DNA of 64,000 nt, from NCBI GenBank assembly GCA_002205125.1, contig NIOE01000011.1, positions 124,001-188,000 on the forward strand, written 5' to 3'. Source of the DNA: Roseateles noduli. Its GTDB lineage: Bacteria; Pseudomonadota; Gammaproteobacteria; Burkholderiales; Burkholderiaceae_C. Every line of letters begins with the position of its first letter. Within the stretch, counting starts at the first letter, position 1. Both the position numbers and the translations under genes were made by a program. This document shows, one piece after another, positions 25,710-35,835 of this stretch. The notes under the pieces were generated by a model that had not been told where the DNA came from, searched no databases, and saw nothing but the letters and a program-made list of their open reading frames with translations.

Positions 25710-26684
25710 TCAGAGCGTCAGCACGGCCGACGAGAGGCCGCCGCCGCGGACCTTGGCCGCGACCTTGTCCGCCTCGTCCCGCGAGTTGAACGGACCGACC
25801 CGGACGCGGATGCGCTTGCCGTCCGCCGTGTCGACCGCCTGGGTGTAGGTCTTGAGGCCCATGCGCTCGACCTTGGACCGCACGTCCTGCGCGGCCTTGC
25901 CGTCGGCATAGGCGCCGACCTGCACGATGAAGCGCGCACCGGACGCGGCGGCGTCGGGCTTCTTCTCGGACGACGGACGACCGTCCAGCAGCGCCTGCGC
26001 GCGAGCGGCGTCGGCCGAACGCGTGTCGGGCTTGGCTTCCGGCTTGGCTTCCGGCTTCGGATCGGGCCTGCGCTCCGGCTTGGCCTCCGGTCTGGTCTCG
26101 GGCTTGTGTTCAGGCTTGGGCTCGACGCGCGCGGGACGGGCCGGCTCGGCGATCGTGGCGCGCTCGTCGGGCTTGGTGTCCATGCGCGTCGGCGGCATGG
26201 CCTGGGCCACCTGGTCGGCGACCGGGTCACGTGGCTGGTCACGGGGTTGGTCGCGGGGCGCTTGCGGCGGCGGGACCGCGCGATCGGCGGCAGCCTGCTC
26301 CGCGGACTCGGTGATGATGCCGCGGCCGGCGTCGCCCCCGGCGGTCTGCCCGCGCGAGGTCTGCGCCGTGGGCGCGGGAATGGTCAACGGCGTCGCGCCG
26401 TCCTTGCGCGGAATGTCGATCGGCAGGTCGACCGGGATCGGCCTCGGCTGGGTCTCGAACAGCAGCGGGAACACGATCACCGCAACGCCCACCAGCACCG
26501 CCGCGCCGATCAGGCGCCGGCGCGCGCGCAGTCGCAGTTGCTGGACGTCGTCGACGGCGTCGGCGCCGCCACGGGAACGCCCTCGCCCGCCGTCGCCGCC
26601 GGAACGGCTTCGCTCGCTGCGATCACCGCTCCGGTCGCCGGAGTCTTTCGCTTCGCCGCGCTTCAGGAAGGACAGAAAACCCAT
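25710..26684 (-). CDS. dedD: SPOR-domain cell division protein (DedD-like)
   Basis: A 324-residue bitopic membrane protein: a charged cytoplasmic N-terminus, one transmembrane helix (RRRLIGAAVLVGVAVIVFPLLF, residues about 57-77), a long Pro/Lys/Glu-rich periplasmic linker with repeated KPE/KPEAKPE units (residues about 165-225), and a C-terminal SPOR domain (FIVQVGAYADGKAAQDVRSKV to the end). SPOR domains bind denuded septal peptidoglycan, so the protein acts at the division ring. The order folC-dedD-cvpA-purF equals that of E. coli. The linker repeats are simple-sequence and may vary between strains. Confidence 0.9.
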   Translation of the reverse strand: MGFLSFLKRGEAKDSGDRSGDRSERSRSGGDGGRGRSRGGADAVDDVQQLRLRARRRLIGAAVLVGVAVIVFPLLFETQPRPIPVDLPIDIPRKDGATPLTIPAPTAQTSRGQTAGGDAGRGIITESAEQAAADRAVPPPQAPRDQPRDQPRDPVADQVAQAMPPTRMDTKPDERATIAEPARPARVEPKPEHKPETRPEAKPERRPDPKPEAKPEAKPDTRSADAARAQALLDGRPSSEKKPDAAASGARFIVQVGAYADGKAAQDVRSKVERMGLKTYTQAVDTADGKRIRVRVGPFNSRDEADKVAAKVRGGGLSSAVLTL

Positions 26685-26756
26685 GTACTCGGAGAACCTG
26701 GTTGATGCCGCGCCGTCGCCGCGGGAGAGCCCTCGGGACCCAGGGCCCCGGAGCGG

Positions 26757-26790
26757 AAAGCGGCCCCTCCGTAGGTACGGACAGGGCCGC
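26757..26790 (-). terminator. candidate terminator after folC
   Basis: On the minus strand the stem GCGGCCC / GGGCCGC with an inner TCCGT / ACGGA stem is followed by only a short T-run (CTTTCC). It lies about 60 bases after the folC stop and about 75 bases before dedD; partial termination or an mRNA-stabilising stem is plausible. Confidence 0.4.
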
Positions 26791-26848
26791 CGACTTCAAC
26801 TGCGAAAGATTCGAATGCAGCGTTGCGAAGCGCTCAATGCCACCCGCT

Positions 26849-28261
26849 TCAGGACTCGGCTTCCGGCTGGACGCCGCCGCCCAGTCTCGGGATGCCGTTC
26901 CTGAGCACGCCGCCCACGGTGAAGAACGAACCGAAGACCAAAATTCTATCAGCGGGGTCCGCCTCGGCCGCCGCCGCGGCGAGGGCCGACGCGGGATCGG
27001 CATGCAGCGAGGAACCGACCTCCTTGGTCGTCTGCAGCGTGCCGGCGGCGCGCGCCTCGTCGAAACGCGCCTGCAGCGCCTGGGCGGTCGCCGCACGCGC
27101 GATCGGGAGGTCGCAGAAATGCCAGTGGTCGATCAGCGGCGAGATGCGCGCCAGGATGTTGGCGAGGTCCTTGTCCGCCATCGCGCCGAACACGGCCCGG
27201 GTGCGCGGGTAGAAGCCCATCTGGTCGAGATTCTGCGCCAGCGCGGCCACCGCGTGCGGGTTGTGGGCGACGTCCAGCACCAGCATCGGCGAGCCCGGGA
27301 TGACCTGGAAGCGTCCCGGCAGTTCGACCAGCGCCAGCCCGGCGCGCACGGCCTGCGCGGAGATCGGGAGCCGCTCGTACAGCGCCTCGAACACCGCCAG
27401 CACGCCGGAGGCGTTCAGCAGCTGGTTGACGCCGCGCAGCGCCGGGTAGGACATGCCGCTGTAGCGCCGCGCGCGTCCGACCCACTGCCATTGCTGGCGA
27501 TCGCCCGAATAGCTGAAATCGCGACCCAGCTGGCGCACTTCCGCACCGATGGATTCGGCATACGCCGCGATCGAGGCCGGCGGCATCGGATCGGACACGA
27601 TCGCCGGCTTGCCCGGCCGCATGATGTGCGCCTTCTCGCGGCCCACGGACTCGCGGTCCGGTCCGAGGTATTCAGTGTGATCCAGGTCGATGCTGGTGAT
27701 GACGCTGCAATCGGCGTCGATCACGTTCACCGCGTCCAGGCGCCCGCCGAGGCCGACTTCCAGGATCACCAGATCCAGCGGCTCCGACGCCAGCTTGTGC
27801 AGGATCGCGAGCGTCGTGAACTCGAAATAGGTCAGCGCCAGGTCGCCGCGGGCCTGCTCCACCGCCTCGAAGTGCGGCAGCAGCGCCGCGGCGTCGACCG
27901 GGCGGCCGCCGACGCGGCAGCGCTCCTGGAAGTGCACCAGGTGCGGCTTGATGTAGAGGCCGACGCGGTAGCCCGCCTGCAGCGCGACGCTTTCCAGCAT
28001 GGCGCAGGTCGAGCCCTTGCCGTTCGTGCCGGCGACCATCACGACCGGCGTGTCCGGGCCGAAGTTCAGGTCCAGGCGCTGGCGCATCTCGGCGACGCGC
28101 GCCAGCGTCATGTCGATTTCCTTCGGATGCAGCCGCTCGCAGCGGGCCAGCCAGGCGTCGAGCACCTGCTGCGCGTCGCCGCCGGGGGCGAGCACGGGAA
28201 GGGAAAGATCGACCGGGGCCGACGAGGAGGACGAAGACGACGAAGACGACGAGGAGGACAT
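26849..28261 (-). CDS. folC: bifunctional folylpolyglutamate/dihydrofolate synthase
   Basis: A 470-residue Mur-ligase-type enzyme that adds glutamate to dihydropteroate and folates. The P-loop (VMVAGTNGKGSTCAMLES) and the folate-synthase signature (EVGLGGRLDAVNVIDADCSVITSIDLDH) are present and length is normal. Odd feature: right after Met the frame encodes 13 consecutive serines, from TCN codons, before the conserved core begins. The start at 28261 (ATG) is chosen; an in-frame TTG four codons upstream is an alternative and neither has a strong ribosome site. Cytoplasmic. Confidence 0.95.
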   Translation of the reverse strand: MSSSSSSSSSSSSSAPVDLSLPVLAPGGDAQQVLDAWLARCERLHPKEIDMTLARVAEMRQRLDLNFGPDTPVVMVAGTNGKGSTCAMLESVALQAGYRVGLYIKPHLVHFQERCRVGGRPVDAAALLPHFEAVEQARGDLALTYFEFTTLAILHKLASEPLDLVILEVGLGGRLDAVNVIDADCSVITSIDLDHTEYLGPDRESVGREKAHIMRPGKPAIVSDPMPPASIAAYAESIGAEVRQLGRDFSYSGDRQQWQWVGRARRYSGMSYPALRGVNQLLNASGVLAVFEALYERLPISAQAVRAGLALVELPGRFQVIPGSPMLVLDVAHNPHAVAALAQNLDQMGFYPRTRAVFGAMADKDLANILARISPLIDHWHFCDLPIARAATAQALQARFDEARAAGTLQTTKEVGSSLHADPASALAAAAAEADPADRILVFGSFFTVGGVLRNGIPRLGGGVQPEAES

Positions 28262-28286
28262 CAGGAATTCCAAGGCTCAAATGAAG

Positions 28287-28314
28287 ACGGCCAGACCGGG
28301 AGAGGTCTGGCCGT
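28287..28314 (-). terminator. stem-loop between accD and folC
   Basis: Perfect 11-base arms ACGGCCAGACC / GGTCTGGCCGT with a 6-base loop. On the minus strand it is followed by CTTCATTT, a weak T-rich tail. It sits between the accD stop and the folC start and may attenuate read-through rather than fully terminate. Confidence 0.5.
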
Positions 28315-28358
28315 GCTGAGTACCGTCACCGCCCCGGGGGCGGTTCGCTGTCGCGACG

Positions 28359-29231
28359 TCAGGCGACCGCGTCGGAGCTCTGCCGCTGCAGGATGGCCAG
28401 GTTGCGGGCGATGACCTCGCGCAGCTTGCGGCGGTCCACGATCATGTCGATCGCGCCCTTCTCCATCAGGAACTCGGCGCGCTGGAAGCCCGGGGGCAGC
28501 TTCTCGCGCACGGTGTTCTCGATCACGCGCGGGCCGGCAAAGCCGATCAGCGCCTTCGGTTCGGCGATGACGATGTCACCCACGAACGCGAAGCTCGCCG
28601 AGACGCCGCCCATGGTCGGGTCGGTCAGCACGCTGATGTAGGGCAGCTTCGCCTTGGCCAGGCGCGTGAGCGCGGCATTGGACTTGGCCATCTGCATCAG
28701 CGAGAGCAGGCCTTCCTGCATCCGCGCGCCGCCGGTGGCGGTGAAGCAGATGAAGGGGGTCTTCTGCTCCAGCGCGGTCTCGACGCCGCGGGCGAAGCGC
28801 TCGCCGACCACGGAGCCCATCGAGCCGCCCATGAAGTCGAACTCGAAACAGGCCGCCACGACCGGGATGCTCATCACCGCGCCGCCCATGACGACCAGCG
28901 CGTCGGTCTCGCCGGTGGATTCCAGCGCTTCCTTGAGCCGGTCCGGATACTTCTTGCTGTCCTTGAACTTCAGCGCGTCCACGGGCAGCACTTCCTGGCC
29001 GACCTCGTAACGGCCTTCGCCGTCCAGGAACGCGTCCAGGCGGGCGCGGGCGCCGATGCGGTGATGGTGACCGCACTTCGGGCAGACGTTGACGTTCTGC
29101 TCGAGGTCGGTCTTGTACAGCACCGTTTCGCAGGACGGGCACTTGATCCACAGGCCTTCCGGCACCGTGCGGCGCTGGTCGGGGTCGGTCTGCTGGATCT
29201 TCGGGGGAAGCAGTTTCTCAAGCCAACTCAT
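28359..29231 (-). CDS. accD: acetyl-CoA carboxylase carboxyltransferase subunit beta
   Basis: A 290-residue subunit that transfers carboxyl from biotin to acetyl-CoA to give malonyl-CoA. The N-terminal zinc ribbon uses Cys31, Cys34, Cys50 and Cys53 (KCPSCE and VCPKCGHH), and the body carries [19 protein letters not shown], the crotonase-like oxyanion region. It is placed between trpA and folC, the standard betaproteobacterial order. Partner AccA is not in the window. Confidence 0.98.
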   Translation of the reverse strand: MSWLEKLLPPKIQQTDPDQRRTVPEGLWIKCPSCETVLYKTDLEQNVNVCPKCGHHHRIGARARLDAFLDGEGRYEVGQEVLPVDALKFKDSKKYPDRLKEALESTGETDALVVMGGAVMSIPVVAACFEFDFMGGSMGSVVGERFARGVETALEQKTPFICFTATGGARMQEGLLSLMQMAKSNAALTRLAKAKLPYISVLTDPTMGGVSASFAFVGDIVIAEPKALIGFAGPRVIENTVREKLPPGFQRAEFLMEKGAIDMIVDRRKLREVIARNLAILQRQSSDAVA

Positions 29232-29291
29232 GGCGGGCTCCTATAGCTAAGGCCGGACGACCGGACGGGAACTCGACGCGGTCGACCCCGT

Positions 29292-30089
29292 TCAGGCGTC
29301 CAGTGCGGCGCGGATGTCTCGGATGAAGGCCGCCGCCTGGATCGCGACATTATCCCTTGTCTGGGACTCGATCAGCTGGACGAGGGCCGAACCGATCACC
29401 ACCGCGTCCGCATGGCGCGCCACGGCGGCGGCCGTGGCCCCGTCCCGGATGCCGAAACCGACCCCCAGGGGAATGCTCACATGCTTGCGCAGACGGGGCA
29501 TCGCGTCCGCGACGGCGCCGGTGTCCAGGTGGCCGGCGCCGGTCACGCCCTTCAGGGAGACGTAGTAGACGTAACCGCTGGCGAGCTGCCCGATGCGGGC
29601 GACGCGCTCGTCGGTCGAGGTCGGCGCCAGCAGGAAGATCGGATCCAGTCCCTGCGCCTTCAGCGCGGCGGCGAAGGCCTCGGACTCCTCGGGCGGGTAG
29701 TCGACGATCAGCACGCCGTCCACGCCGGCGGCCTTGGCCTCGGCGACGAAGCGCGCCAGGCCGAAGCGCTCGACCGGGTTGGCGTAGCCCATCAGCACGA
29801 CCGGCGTCGCGTCGTCCTGCCTGCGGAAGTCCCGGACGATCGCCAGCACATGCGTCAGCGTGATGCCCTTGGCCAGCGCGCGTTCGCTGGCCTTCTGGAT
29901 CACGGGGCCGTCGGCCATCGGATCGGAGAACGGCACGCCGAGCTCGATCACGTCGGCGCCGGCCTTCGCCATGGCGAGCATCAGCTCGACGGTCACGTCC
30001 GCGTACGGATCGCCGGCGGTGACGTAGGGGATCAGCGCCTTGCGGCCCTCGGCGCCCAGGCGGGCGAAGGTGGCTTGGATGCGGCTCAT
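29292..30089 (-). CDS. trpA: tryptophan synthase alpha subunit
   Basis: A 265-residue TIM-barrel enzyme that cleaves indole-3-glycerol phosphate. Catalytic signature: [19 protein letters not shown], with the catalytic Glu and Asp of the family, and [15 protein letters not shown] plus GVGFGIRDG. The start [11 protein letters not shown] at 30089 overlaps the trpB stop (ATGA), so alpha and beta chains are made in step, as needed for the alpha2-beta2 complex. Confidence 0.98.
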   Translation of the reverse strand: MSRIQATFARLGAEGRKALIPYVTAGDPYADVTVELMLAMAKAGADVIELGVPFSDPMADGPVIQKASERALAKGITLTHVLAIVRDFRRQDDATPVVLMGYANPVERFGLARFVAEAKAAGVDGVLIVDYPPEESEAFAAALKAQGLDPIFLLAPTSTDERVARIGQLASGYVYYVSLKGVTGAGHLDTGAVADAMPRLRKHVSIPLGVGFGIRDGATAAAVARHADAVVIGSALVQLIESQTRDNVAIQAAAFIRDIRAALDA

Positions 30090-31405
30090 TGCGCACCTCC
30101 CTTCACGGCGTGGCCGGCCATCGAGGGCCGGTCGAAATACTCCGCACCCGACAGGTCGGCGACGGTGCCGATGTCCTTGTCGCCGCGACCGGACAGGTTG
30201 ACCAGCAGGTGCTGGTCGGGCCGCATCGTCGGCGCGAGCTTGAGCGCATGCGCCAGCGCATGGCTCGATTCGAGCGCGGGGATGATGCCCTCGGTGCGGC
30301 ACAGCCGGTGGAAGGCGGCGAGTGCCTCGGCATCGGTGGCACCGACATATTCGGCGCGGCCGATGTCCTTCAGGTAGGCGTGCTCGGGGCCGACGCCGGG
30401 GTAGTCCAGGCCGGCGGAGATCGAATGCGTCTCGATGATCTGGCCCGCGTCGTCCTGCAGCAGGTAGGTGCGGTTGCCGTGCAGCACGCCGGGGGAACCC
30501 GCGGTCAGCGTGGCGGCATGCTTGGGTGTGTCCACGCCCTGCCCTGCGGCCTCCACGCCGATCAGGCGCACGTCGGCGTGCGGGATGTAGGGATAGAAGA
30601 TCCCGATCGCGTTGCTGCCGCCGCCCACGCACGCGATGACGGCGTCCGGCTGTCTGCCGGTCATCTCGGGCATCTGCACGAGGCACTCGTCGCCGATGAC
30701 GCGCTGGAAGTCGCGGACCATCATCGGATACGGGTGCGGGCCGGCCACGGTGCCGATGATGTAGAAGGTCGACTCGATGTTGGTGACCCAGTCGCGCATC
30801 GCTTCGTTGAGCGCGTCCTTCAGCGTCTTCGAGCCGGATTCCACCGGCACCACGCGCGCGCCCAGCAGGTTCATCCGGTAGACGTTGGGCGACTGGCGCT
30901 TCACGTCCTCGGAGCCCATGTACACCACGCACTCCATGCCGTAGCGGGCGCAGATCGTCGCGGTGGCGACGCCGTGCTGACCGGCGCCGGTTTCGGCGAT
31001 GACGCGCTTCTTGCCCATGCGGCGGGCCAGCAGCGCCTGGCCGATGGTGTTGTTCACCTTGTGCGCGCCGGTGTGGTTCAGGTCCTCACGCTTGAGGAAG
31101 ATCTGCGCGCCGCCGAGCTCGCTGCTCAATCTCCTGGCGTGATAGATCGGGCTCGGACGGCCGACGAAGTGCGCCAGCTCGTACTGGAACTCGCGGATGA
31201 ACTCCGGGTCCTGGCTGTAGCGGGCGTAGGCCTCGTTCAGTTCATCCAGCGCGTGGATGAGCGTCTCGGCGACGAAGCGGCCGCCGTAGTAGCCGTGGGC
31301 GTTCTCGGTGGCGACGGGGCCGAAGCGGCCTCGCGCATCGGGTTGCGCGTAGCCCGCGAGCGGGCCCGTGACGAAGGGGATCGCAGAAGAAATGGTCTTG
31401 GACAT
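30086..31405 (-). CDS. trpB: tryptophan synthase beta subunit
   Basis: A 439-residue PLP enzyme joining indole and serine. The PLP lysine is in [28 protein letters not shown] and the phosphate-binding [10 protein letters not shown] loop are intact. The N-terminal extension of about 30 residues is slightly longer than in E. coli TrpB. The stop overlaps trpA. Confidence 0.98.
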   Translation of the reverse strand: MSKTISSAIPFVTGPLAGYAQPDARGRFGPVATENAHGYYGGRFVAETLIHALDELNEAYARYSQDPEFIREFQYELAHFVGRPSPIYHARRLSSELGGAQIFLKREDLNHTGAHKVNNTIGQALLARRMGKKRVIAETGAGQHGVATATICARYGMECVVYMGSEDVKRQSPNVYRMNLLGARVVPVESGSKTLKDALNEAMRDWVTNIESTFYIIGTVAGPHPYPMMVRDFQRVIGDECLVQMPEMTGRQPDAVIACVGGGSNAIGIFYPYIPHADVRLIGVEAAGQGVDTPKHAATLTAGSPGVLHGNRTYLLQDDAGQIIETHSISAGLDYPGVGPEHAYLKDIGRAEYVGATDAEALAAFHRLCRTEGIIPALESSHALAHALKLAPTMRPDQHLLVNLSGRGDKDIGTVADLSGAEYFDRPSMAGHAVKGGAQ

Positions 31406-31493
31406 GAGGGGTCCTCAATGAGGATGCCCGTGCGTGAATCCGCAGCGCTTGCAGGGATCGCAGCCGTCGCTGGCAGCGACCGCAAGCAGGGAT

Positions 31494-32129
31494 TCAAGCC
31501 GACTTCAGGCGGTCGGCCTCGCGCACGGCATCGCAGAACTGGCGGATCTTGCCGGCGTCCTTGAGGCCCTTCGAGGCCTCCACGCCGGAGCTGACATCAA
31601 CGGCCCAGGGCCGCACCTTCAGCACGCCATCGATCACGTTGGCTGCACTCAACCCACCAGACAAAACGACCGGAGAGGGAACGCTTGGAGGCAGCAGTGA
31701 CCAATCGAAGACCTTTCCGCCGCCACCGTAGCCGTCGACGAACGCGTCGAGCAGCACGGCCTGGGCGTGGGAGAACCGAGACGCGAAGTCTAGCAAATCG
31801 AAGCCGGGCGCCATCCGTGCCGCGCGCAGAAAGGGGCGCGACCAGCGATCGCAGTCCTCGGGCGTTTCGTCGCCGTGGAACTGCAGCGTCAGGTTCGGGA
31901 TCGCGGCCAGCGCGGCCTGGATCGCCTCGGGCGTCGCGTTGACGAACAGCCCCACCGGCGTCACGAACGGCGGCAGGCGCCGTGCCAGTTCGGCGGCGCG
32001 CTCGACGGTGACGGCGCGCGGGCTCTTCTCGTAGAAGACCAGCCCGATCGCGTCGGCACCGGCCTCGACGGCGACGTCGACATCGGCTTCGCGGGTCAGG
32101 CCGCAGATCTTGATGCGGGTTCGGCTCAT
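31494..32129 (-). CDS. trpF: phosphoribosylanthranilate isomerase
   Basis: A 211-residue barrel enzyme of tryptophan synthesis. The signature RIKICGLTREADVDVAVEAGADAIGLVFYEKSPR carries the catalytic Cys, and VVLSGGLSAANVIDG and AVDVSSGVEASKG are conserved. The ATG at 32129 (MSRTRIKICG) gives the family-typical N-terminus. Two in-frame ATGs upstream (32147 and 32165) result from a short AGCCCCATGAGC-type repeat and would add MSPVSPMSTLSP; no ribosome site clearly decides among them. Confidence 0.96.
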   Translation of the reverse strand: MSRTRIKICGLTREADVDVAVEAGADAIGLVFYEKSPRAVTVERAAELARRLPPFVTPVGLFVNATPEAIQAALAAIPNLTLQFHGDETPEDCDRWSRPFLRAARMAPGFDLLDFASRFSHAQAVLLDAFVDGYGGGGKVFDWSLLPPSVPSPVVLSGGLSAANVIDGVLKVRPWAVDVSSGVEASKGLKDAGKIRQFCDAVREADRLKSA

Positions 32130-32184
32130 GGGGCTGAGGGTGCTCATGGGGCTCACAGGGCTCATCGATGTCCGGATCGGCCGT

Positions 32185-32967
32185 TCAAGGCAGCCAATCC
32201 ATGGGCGCCGTGTGGCGCGGCAGGTTCAGGTGATCGTCGTAGCTCGGGCCGACGAAGTACAGCCCGTCCGGCGGGAAGGTCGGCGCCGCGGCGTCGCGCG
32301 AGCGCGCCGCCAGCACCTCCTCCATCCACGACGGCGGCTTCTGCCCGGCGCCCACGGCGATCAGGCACCCCATGATGTTGCGGATCATGTGGTGCAGGAA
32401 GGCGACGCCATCGAACTCGAAGCGCCAGTACGGACCGCGCTTGTGGATCTCGATGCCGCGCAGGATCTTCACCGGCGAGGCCGCCTGGCATTCGGCCGAA
32501 CGGAAGGAGCTGAAGTCGTGCTCGCCGACCAGCCGCGAGGCCGCGTCGCGCATCGCGTCGCCGTCCAGCGGCCGGAAGGTCCAGCCGACGCCGCCGGCCT
32601 GGATGGAGGGCCGCACGTTGGACTCCAGCAGCAGGTACCAGTAGCGCCGACCGCGCGCCAGGTTGCGGGCGTGGAAGTCCTCGCCGGGGAATGCCGCCCA
32701 CTGGACCGCGATGTCGCGCGGCAGGTAGCGGTTGACGCCGCGGACCCACGAGAACACCTCGCGCTCCACCGGCGAGTCGAAGTGGACGACCTGATTGAGG
32801 CCGTGGACGCCGGTGTCGGTGCGCCCGGCGCAGATCGTGCGTACCGGCTGCGCGATGAACTGCGCGAGCGCCGATTCGAGCGCATCCTGGACGGTGCCGC
32901 CGCCGGGCTGGCTCTGCCAGCCCTTGTAGGCCTCGCCGCGGTAACTCACGCCCAGCGCCACGCGCAT
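32185..32967 (-). CDS. truA: tRNA pseudouridine(38-40) synthase
   Basis: A 260-residue enzyme that isomerises uridines in the anticodon arm. The catalytic Asp lies in TICAGRTDTGVHGLNQVVHF; FHARNLARGRRYWYLL and FLHHMIRNIMGCLIAVG are the other conserved boxes. Placed between fimV and trpF, the usual betaproteobacterial order. Confidence 0.97.
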   Translation of the reverse strand: MRVALGVSYRGEAYKGWQSQPGGGTVQDALESALAQFIAQPVRTICAGRTDTGVHGLNQVVHFDSPVEREVFSWVRGVNRYLPRDIAVQWAAFPGEDFHARNLARGRRYWYLLLESNVRPSIQAGGVGWTFRPLDGDAMRDAASRLVGEHDFSSFRSAECQAASPVKILRGIEIHKRGPYWRFEFDGVAFLHHMIRNIMGCLIAVGAGQKPPSWMEEVLAARSRDAAAPTFPPDGLYFVGPSYDDHLNLPRHTAPMDWLP

Positions 32968-33015
32968 GCCGATCTCCGGATCTCAGGGAAAGGTGAAGGC
33001 CCCAAAGTGAAGGCC

Positions 33016-33050
33016 CAAAAGAAAAGGCGCCCGGCCAGGCCGAGCGCCTT
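33016..33050 (-). terminator. intrinsic terminator downstream of fimV
   Basis: On the minus strand AAGGCGC...GCGCCTT with an inner CGGCC/GGCCG-type stem is followed by TTCTTTTGG. It begins about 47 bases after the fimV stop, and a second stem (arms CGTGAACC / GGTTCACG at 33,053-33,089) lies just before it. Confidence 0.8.
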
Positions 33051-33096
33051 GTCGTGAACCGCCTCGCAGTTTAACGAAGCGGGTTCACGTTGCCGG

Positions 33097-35835
33097 TCAG
33101 CGAAGCTGATCCAGCATCTGCTGCGCGCGGGCGCGCATCGGGCCATCGGCCTTGCCGACCAGTTCCTGCAGCACATCGCGGGCGCCTTCGGTGTCGCCGA
33201 TCTGGCGGAACTCTTCGGCCAGCTCCAGCTGACGCTGCAGCGCTTCGTCGTCGTTCGGGTCGATGCTGTCGAGGTCGACGCCCAGGTCGTCCAGGCTCAT
33301 CGTGTCGCGCGTCGTCGGCTTGGCGTCGGGCAGCGCGTCCAGATCCGGCAGGTCGACCGAGGTGACGTCGTCGATCTCGTTCACCTTGCCGATGGTGCGC
33401 TCGTCGCGGCCGGCCGGCGCATCGGTCGGCAGATCCAGGTCGATGCTCGACAGGTCGAAGTCCAGCGAGGACGAATCCTGCGCGGGCGACGAGGCCGGCG
33501 TGCTGCCGCCCAGGTCGTCCAGATCGCCGAGGTCGAACTCGAGTTCACGGGCGCTGGCGGCCGTCGGGGCGCTGAGGTCCAGGTCCATGTTCATCGGCGC
33601 CTGGCTGGCGGCCGACGGCAGCGCCTGCGTGGCGGCCATCGCCGGCGCCGGTGCCGGCACCGTTCCCAGGTCCAGGTCGAGGTCCAGATCCATCAGGCTG
33701 GACGGACCGCTGTCGCGCGGGGCGGCGGCGACCGCGGCACCCGCTGCAGCCGTCGCCGCGGCGCGGGCCAGCGCACCGCTGCCCGGATGGGCCAGGCCGG
33801 TCGCGGGCAGCGTGCTCGCGTTCATCGGCTCGGGGCGCTCGTCGTCGTTCTCGAACATGACCGGCGCGCCGCCGGGCTGGTACAGCGGATTCTCCGGATC
33901 GGCCTGGCGGCCGAGTTCCTGGACCTTGGCCCAGTCCTCGCCCTGCCCCTTCGTCTCGGCGTACAGCTGCACGGCCAGTTGCTCGAAGCCCTTGATGTCG
34001 CGGCGCTTGCCGTAGACCTCGAGCAGCTTCAGGCGGATGGCCAGGCGTTCCGGATTGGCGCGCAGCGCTTCCTTCAGGATTTCCTCGGCCTGCAGGTCGC
34101 GACCGTAGGCCAGGTAGACGTCGGCTTCGGCGACCGGATCGACGTCGCCGATCGCGTCCAGCTGGCTCAGCGAGTAGCTCATCGACGACTGGCCGGTCGT
34201 CGACGCGTCGCGCGTGTCGACGCGTTGGCCGCCGCTGTGACCGAAGAACGAGTCCGGCGCCAGGCGGCTTTCAGCGAAGGCCGTTTCCGAGCGCGAGGCC
34301 GCATCGCGGCGCGCACGCCAGCGGTTGTAGCCGATGCCGCCGGCGATCACGGCCAGGGCGGCCACCAGCGCGGGCAGGTAGTCGCTCAGCGAATCGAGGA
34401 AGCCGGGCTCTTCATGCTGGGGTTGCGGTGCGGGAACGGCACGCGGCGCCGAGGCAGCGACCGGCACCGAGGCCGGCGCTTCGGCCACGACTGCGGAGGC
34501 CGGCGCGGAAGCGGCAGGCGCTTCCGGGGCCGACGGCACGTTCGCGGCCACGGTCACCGGCGGCACCACCGCCGGAGCGGGTGCGGGTGCCGGAGCAGGC
34601 GTCGGGGCGGGAGCCGGGGTCGGCGCAGTCGCGGTGGTTGGCGCGGCCGGCTTCGAGGCGGCGCTCGACAGCTTCTTCAGCTCTTCGACGTTGCGCGTCA
34701 GCTCGGCGACTCTGGCGGCGGAATCCTTCTTCTCGGTGTCCTTGGACACCTTGGACTCGGCACCGGCGACGCCGCTGGGCTTGCTCAGCGTCAGCTTGTC
34801 CGGCGCGGTCGAGACGGCGGGCTTGCGGTCCTCGACGGCGGCCTGCACGGAGCCCTTGGCCTGGCGGCTGTTCTCGTCGGCCTTCAGGGCCGGCGCGCCT
34901 TCGGCCAGGCGCTGGCGGTAGCCGCCGAAATCGCTGCTCTGCGCCTGGATGACGCGGCGCGCTTCCTGCGGCGTGATCGACTGGACGGACTCGCTGCCCG
35001 GCACCGACAGGACGGCGCCCGACTTCAGCCGGTTCATGTTCTGGCTGATGAACGCGTCCGGATTGCTGCGGTACAGGCCGACCAGCATCTGGTCCAGCGA
35101 GACGCCGGACGGCTGGGTGCGACCCGCGATGCGCGACAGCGTGTCACCAGGTTGGACGGTGTATTCGGAGCCGGGCGTGGCCGGGGCCGCCGAGGGCGAC
35201 GGGGCCGGACGCGGGGCGCGGGCCGTGGCCGGCGCGGGCGGCTGGCTGACCGGCGTGGCGGGCGCGGACGAGACTGGGGCCTGCGTGCGGGCCACCGGCG
35301 GCGTCGGCGCGACGACCGGCGCGGTTGACGCGGGCGCCGAGATCACCGGCGAGGTGGTCGGTTCGCTCGAACGGGCGACGTTGTTGCTCGGCGGATCGAA
35401 CAGCAGCGTGAATTCGCGGGTCAGGCGGCCGGTCGACCAGTTCACCTCGAGGATGACGTCGACGAACGGCTCCTGGACCGAGCGGTCGCTGGTCAGGCGC
35501 AGATACGGCCGGCCGTCGGCGCGACGGGCCAGTTGCACCTGCGTGCTGGCCAGCACCGCGTTGTAGTCCAGACCGGAAGCCCGGTAGGACTCAGGCGGCG
35601 CGACGCGCAGCTTGAGCGAGCTGGCCTCCTCCGGCGTGAGACTGCTGACGTCGATTTCCGCGCGCAGCGTTTCGCCGAGCGCGGATTGCACCGTCAGTTT
35701 CCCAAGCCCCAGGCCGTAGGCGGAACCCGCCGCCAGTCCCAACACGGTGACCGCGGCCACCTGGCTCAGCGCAAATCGCGCATATGCGCTCGCATGTTTT
35801 TTCAAGGCGTCCCCCAAAGCAACAAGGCGGCCCAT
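33097..35835 (-). CDS. fimV: FimV-like polar hub / peptidoglycan-binding protein
   Basis: A 912-residue FimV family protein. Order: secretion signal and conserved N-terminal FimV domain (GLGKLTVQSALGETLRAEIDVSSLTPEEA), a Pro/Ala linker, a LysM domain (YTVQPGDTLSRIAGRTQPSGVSLDQMLVGLYRSNPDAF), a Pro/Ala-rich stretch, one transmembrane helix (LPALVAALAVIAGGIGYNRW), then an acidic cytoplasmic part ending in TPR-like helices and the FimV C-terminal domain. In Pseudomonas FimV organises type IV pilus machinery at the pole. The ATG at 35835 lies in the loop of a hairpin (35,825-35,849) and lacks a ribosome site. A TTG at 35805 (LKKHASAYARF), preceded by GGGGG, is a credible alternative start. Confidence 0.92.
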   Translation of the reverse strand: MGRLVALGDALKKHASAYARFALSQVAAVTVLGLAAGSAYGLGLGKLTVQSALGETLRAEIDVSSLTPEEASSLKLRVAPPESYRASGLDYNAVLASTQVQLARRADGRPYLRLTSDRSVQEPFVDVILEVNWSTGRLTREFTLLFDPPSNNVARSSEPTTSPVISAPASTAPVVAPTPPVARTQAPVSSAPATPVSQPPAPATARAPRPAPSPSAAPATPGSEYTVQPGDTLSRIAGRTQPSGVSLDQMLVGLYRSNPDAFISQNMNRLKSGAVLSVPGSESVQSITPQEARRVIQAQSSDFGGYRQRLAEGAPALKADENSRQAKGSVQAAVEDRKPAVSTAPDKLTLSKPSGVAGAESKVSKDTEKKDSAARVAELTRNVEELKKLSSAASKPAAPTTATAPTPAPAPTPAPAPAPAPAVVPPVTVAANVPSAPEAPAASAPASAVVAEAPASVPVAASAPRAVPAPQPQHEEPGFLDSLSDYLPALVAALAVIAGGIGYNRWRARRDAASRSETAFAESRLAPDSFFGHSGGQRVDTRDASTTGQSSMSYSLSQLDAIGDVDPVAEADVYLAYGRDLQAEEILKEALRANPERLAIRLKLLEVYGKRRDIKGFEQLAVQLYAETKGQGEDWAKVQELGRQADPENPLYQPGGAPVMFENDDERPEPMNASTLPATGLAHPGSGALARAAATAAAGAAVAAAPRDSGPSSLMDLDLDLDLGTVPAPAPAMAATQALPSAASQAPMNMDLDLSAPTAASARELEFDLGDLDDLGGSTPASSPAQDSSSLDFDLSSIDLDLPTDAPAGRDERTIGKVNEIDDVTSVDLPDLDALPDAKPTTRDTMSLDDLGVDLDSIDPNDDEALQRQLELAEEFRQIGDTEGARDVLQELVGKADGPMRARAQQMLDQLR

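Noticed and set aside
31466-31483. trp attenuator between trpF and trpB
   Set aside because: The small GTCGCT/AGCGAC stem lacks a leader peptide with Trp codons and a T-run.
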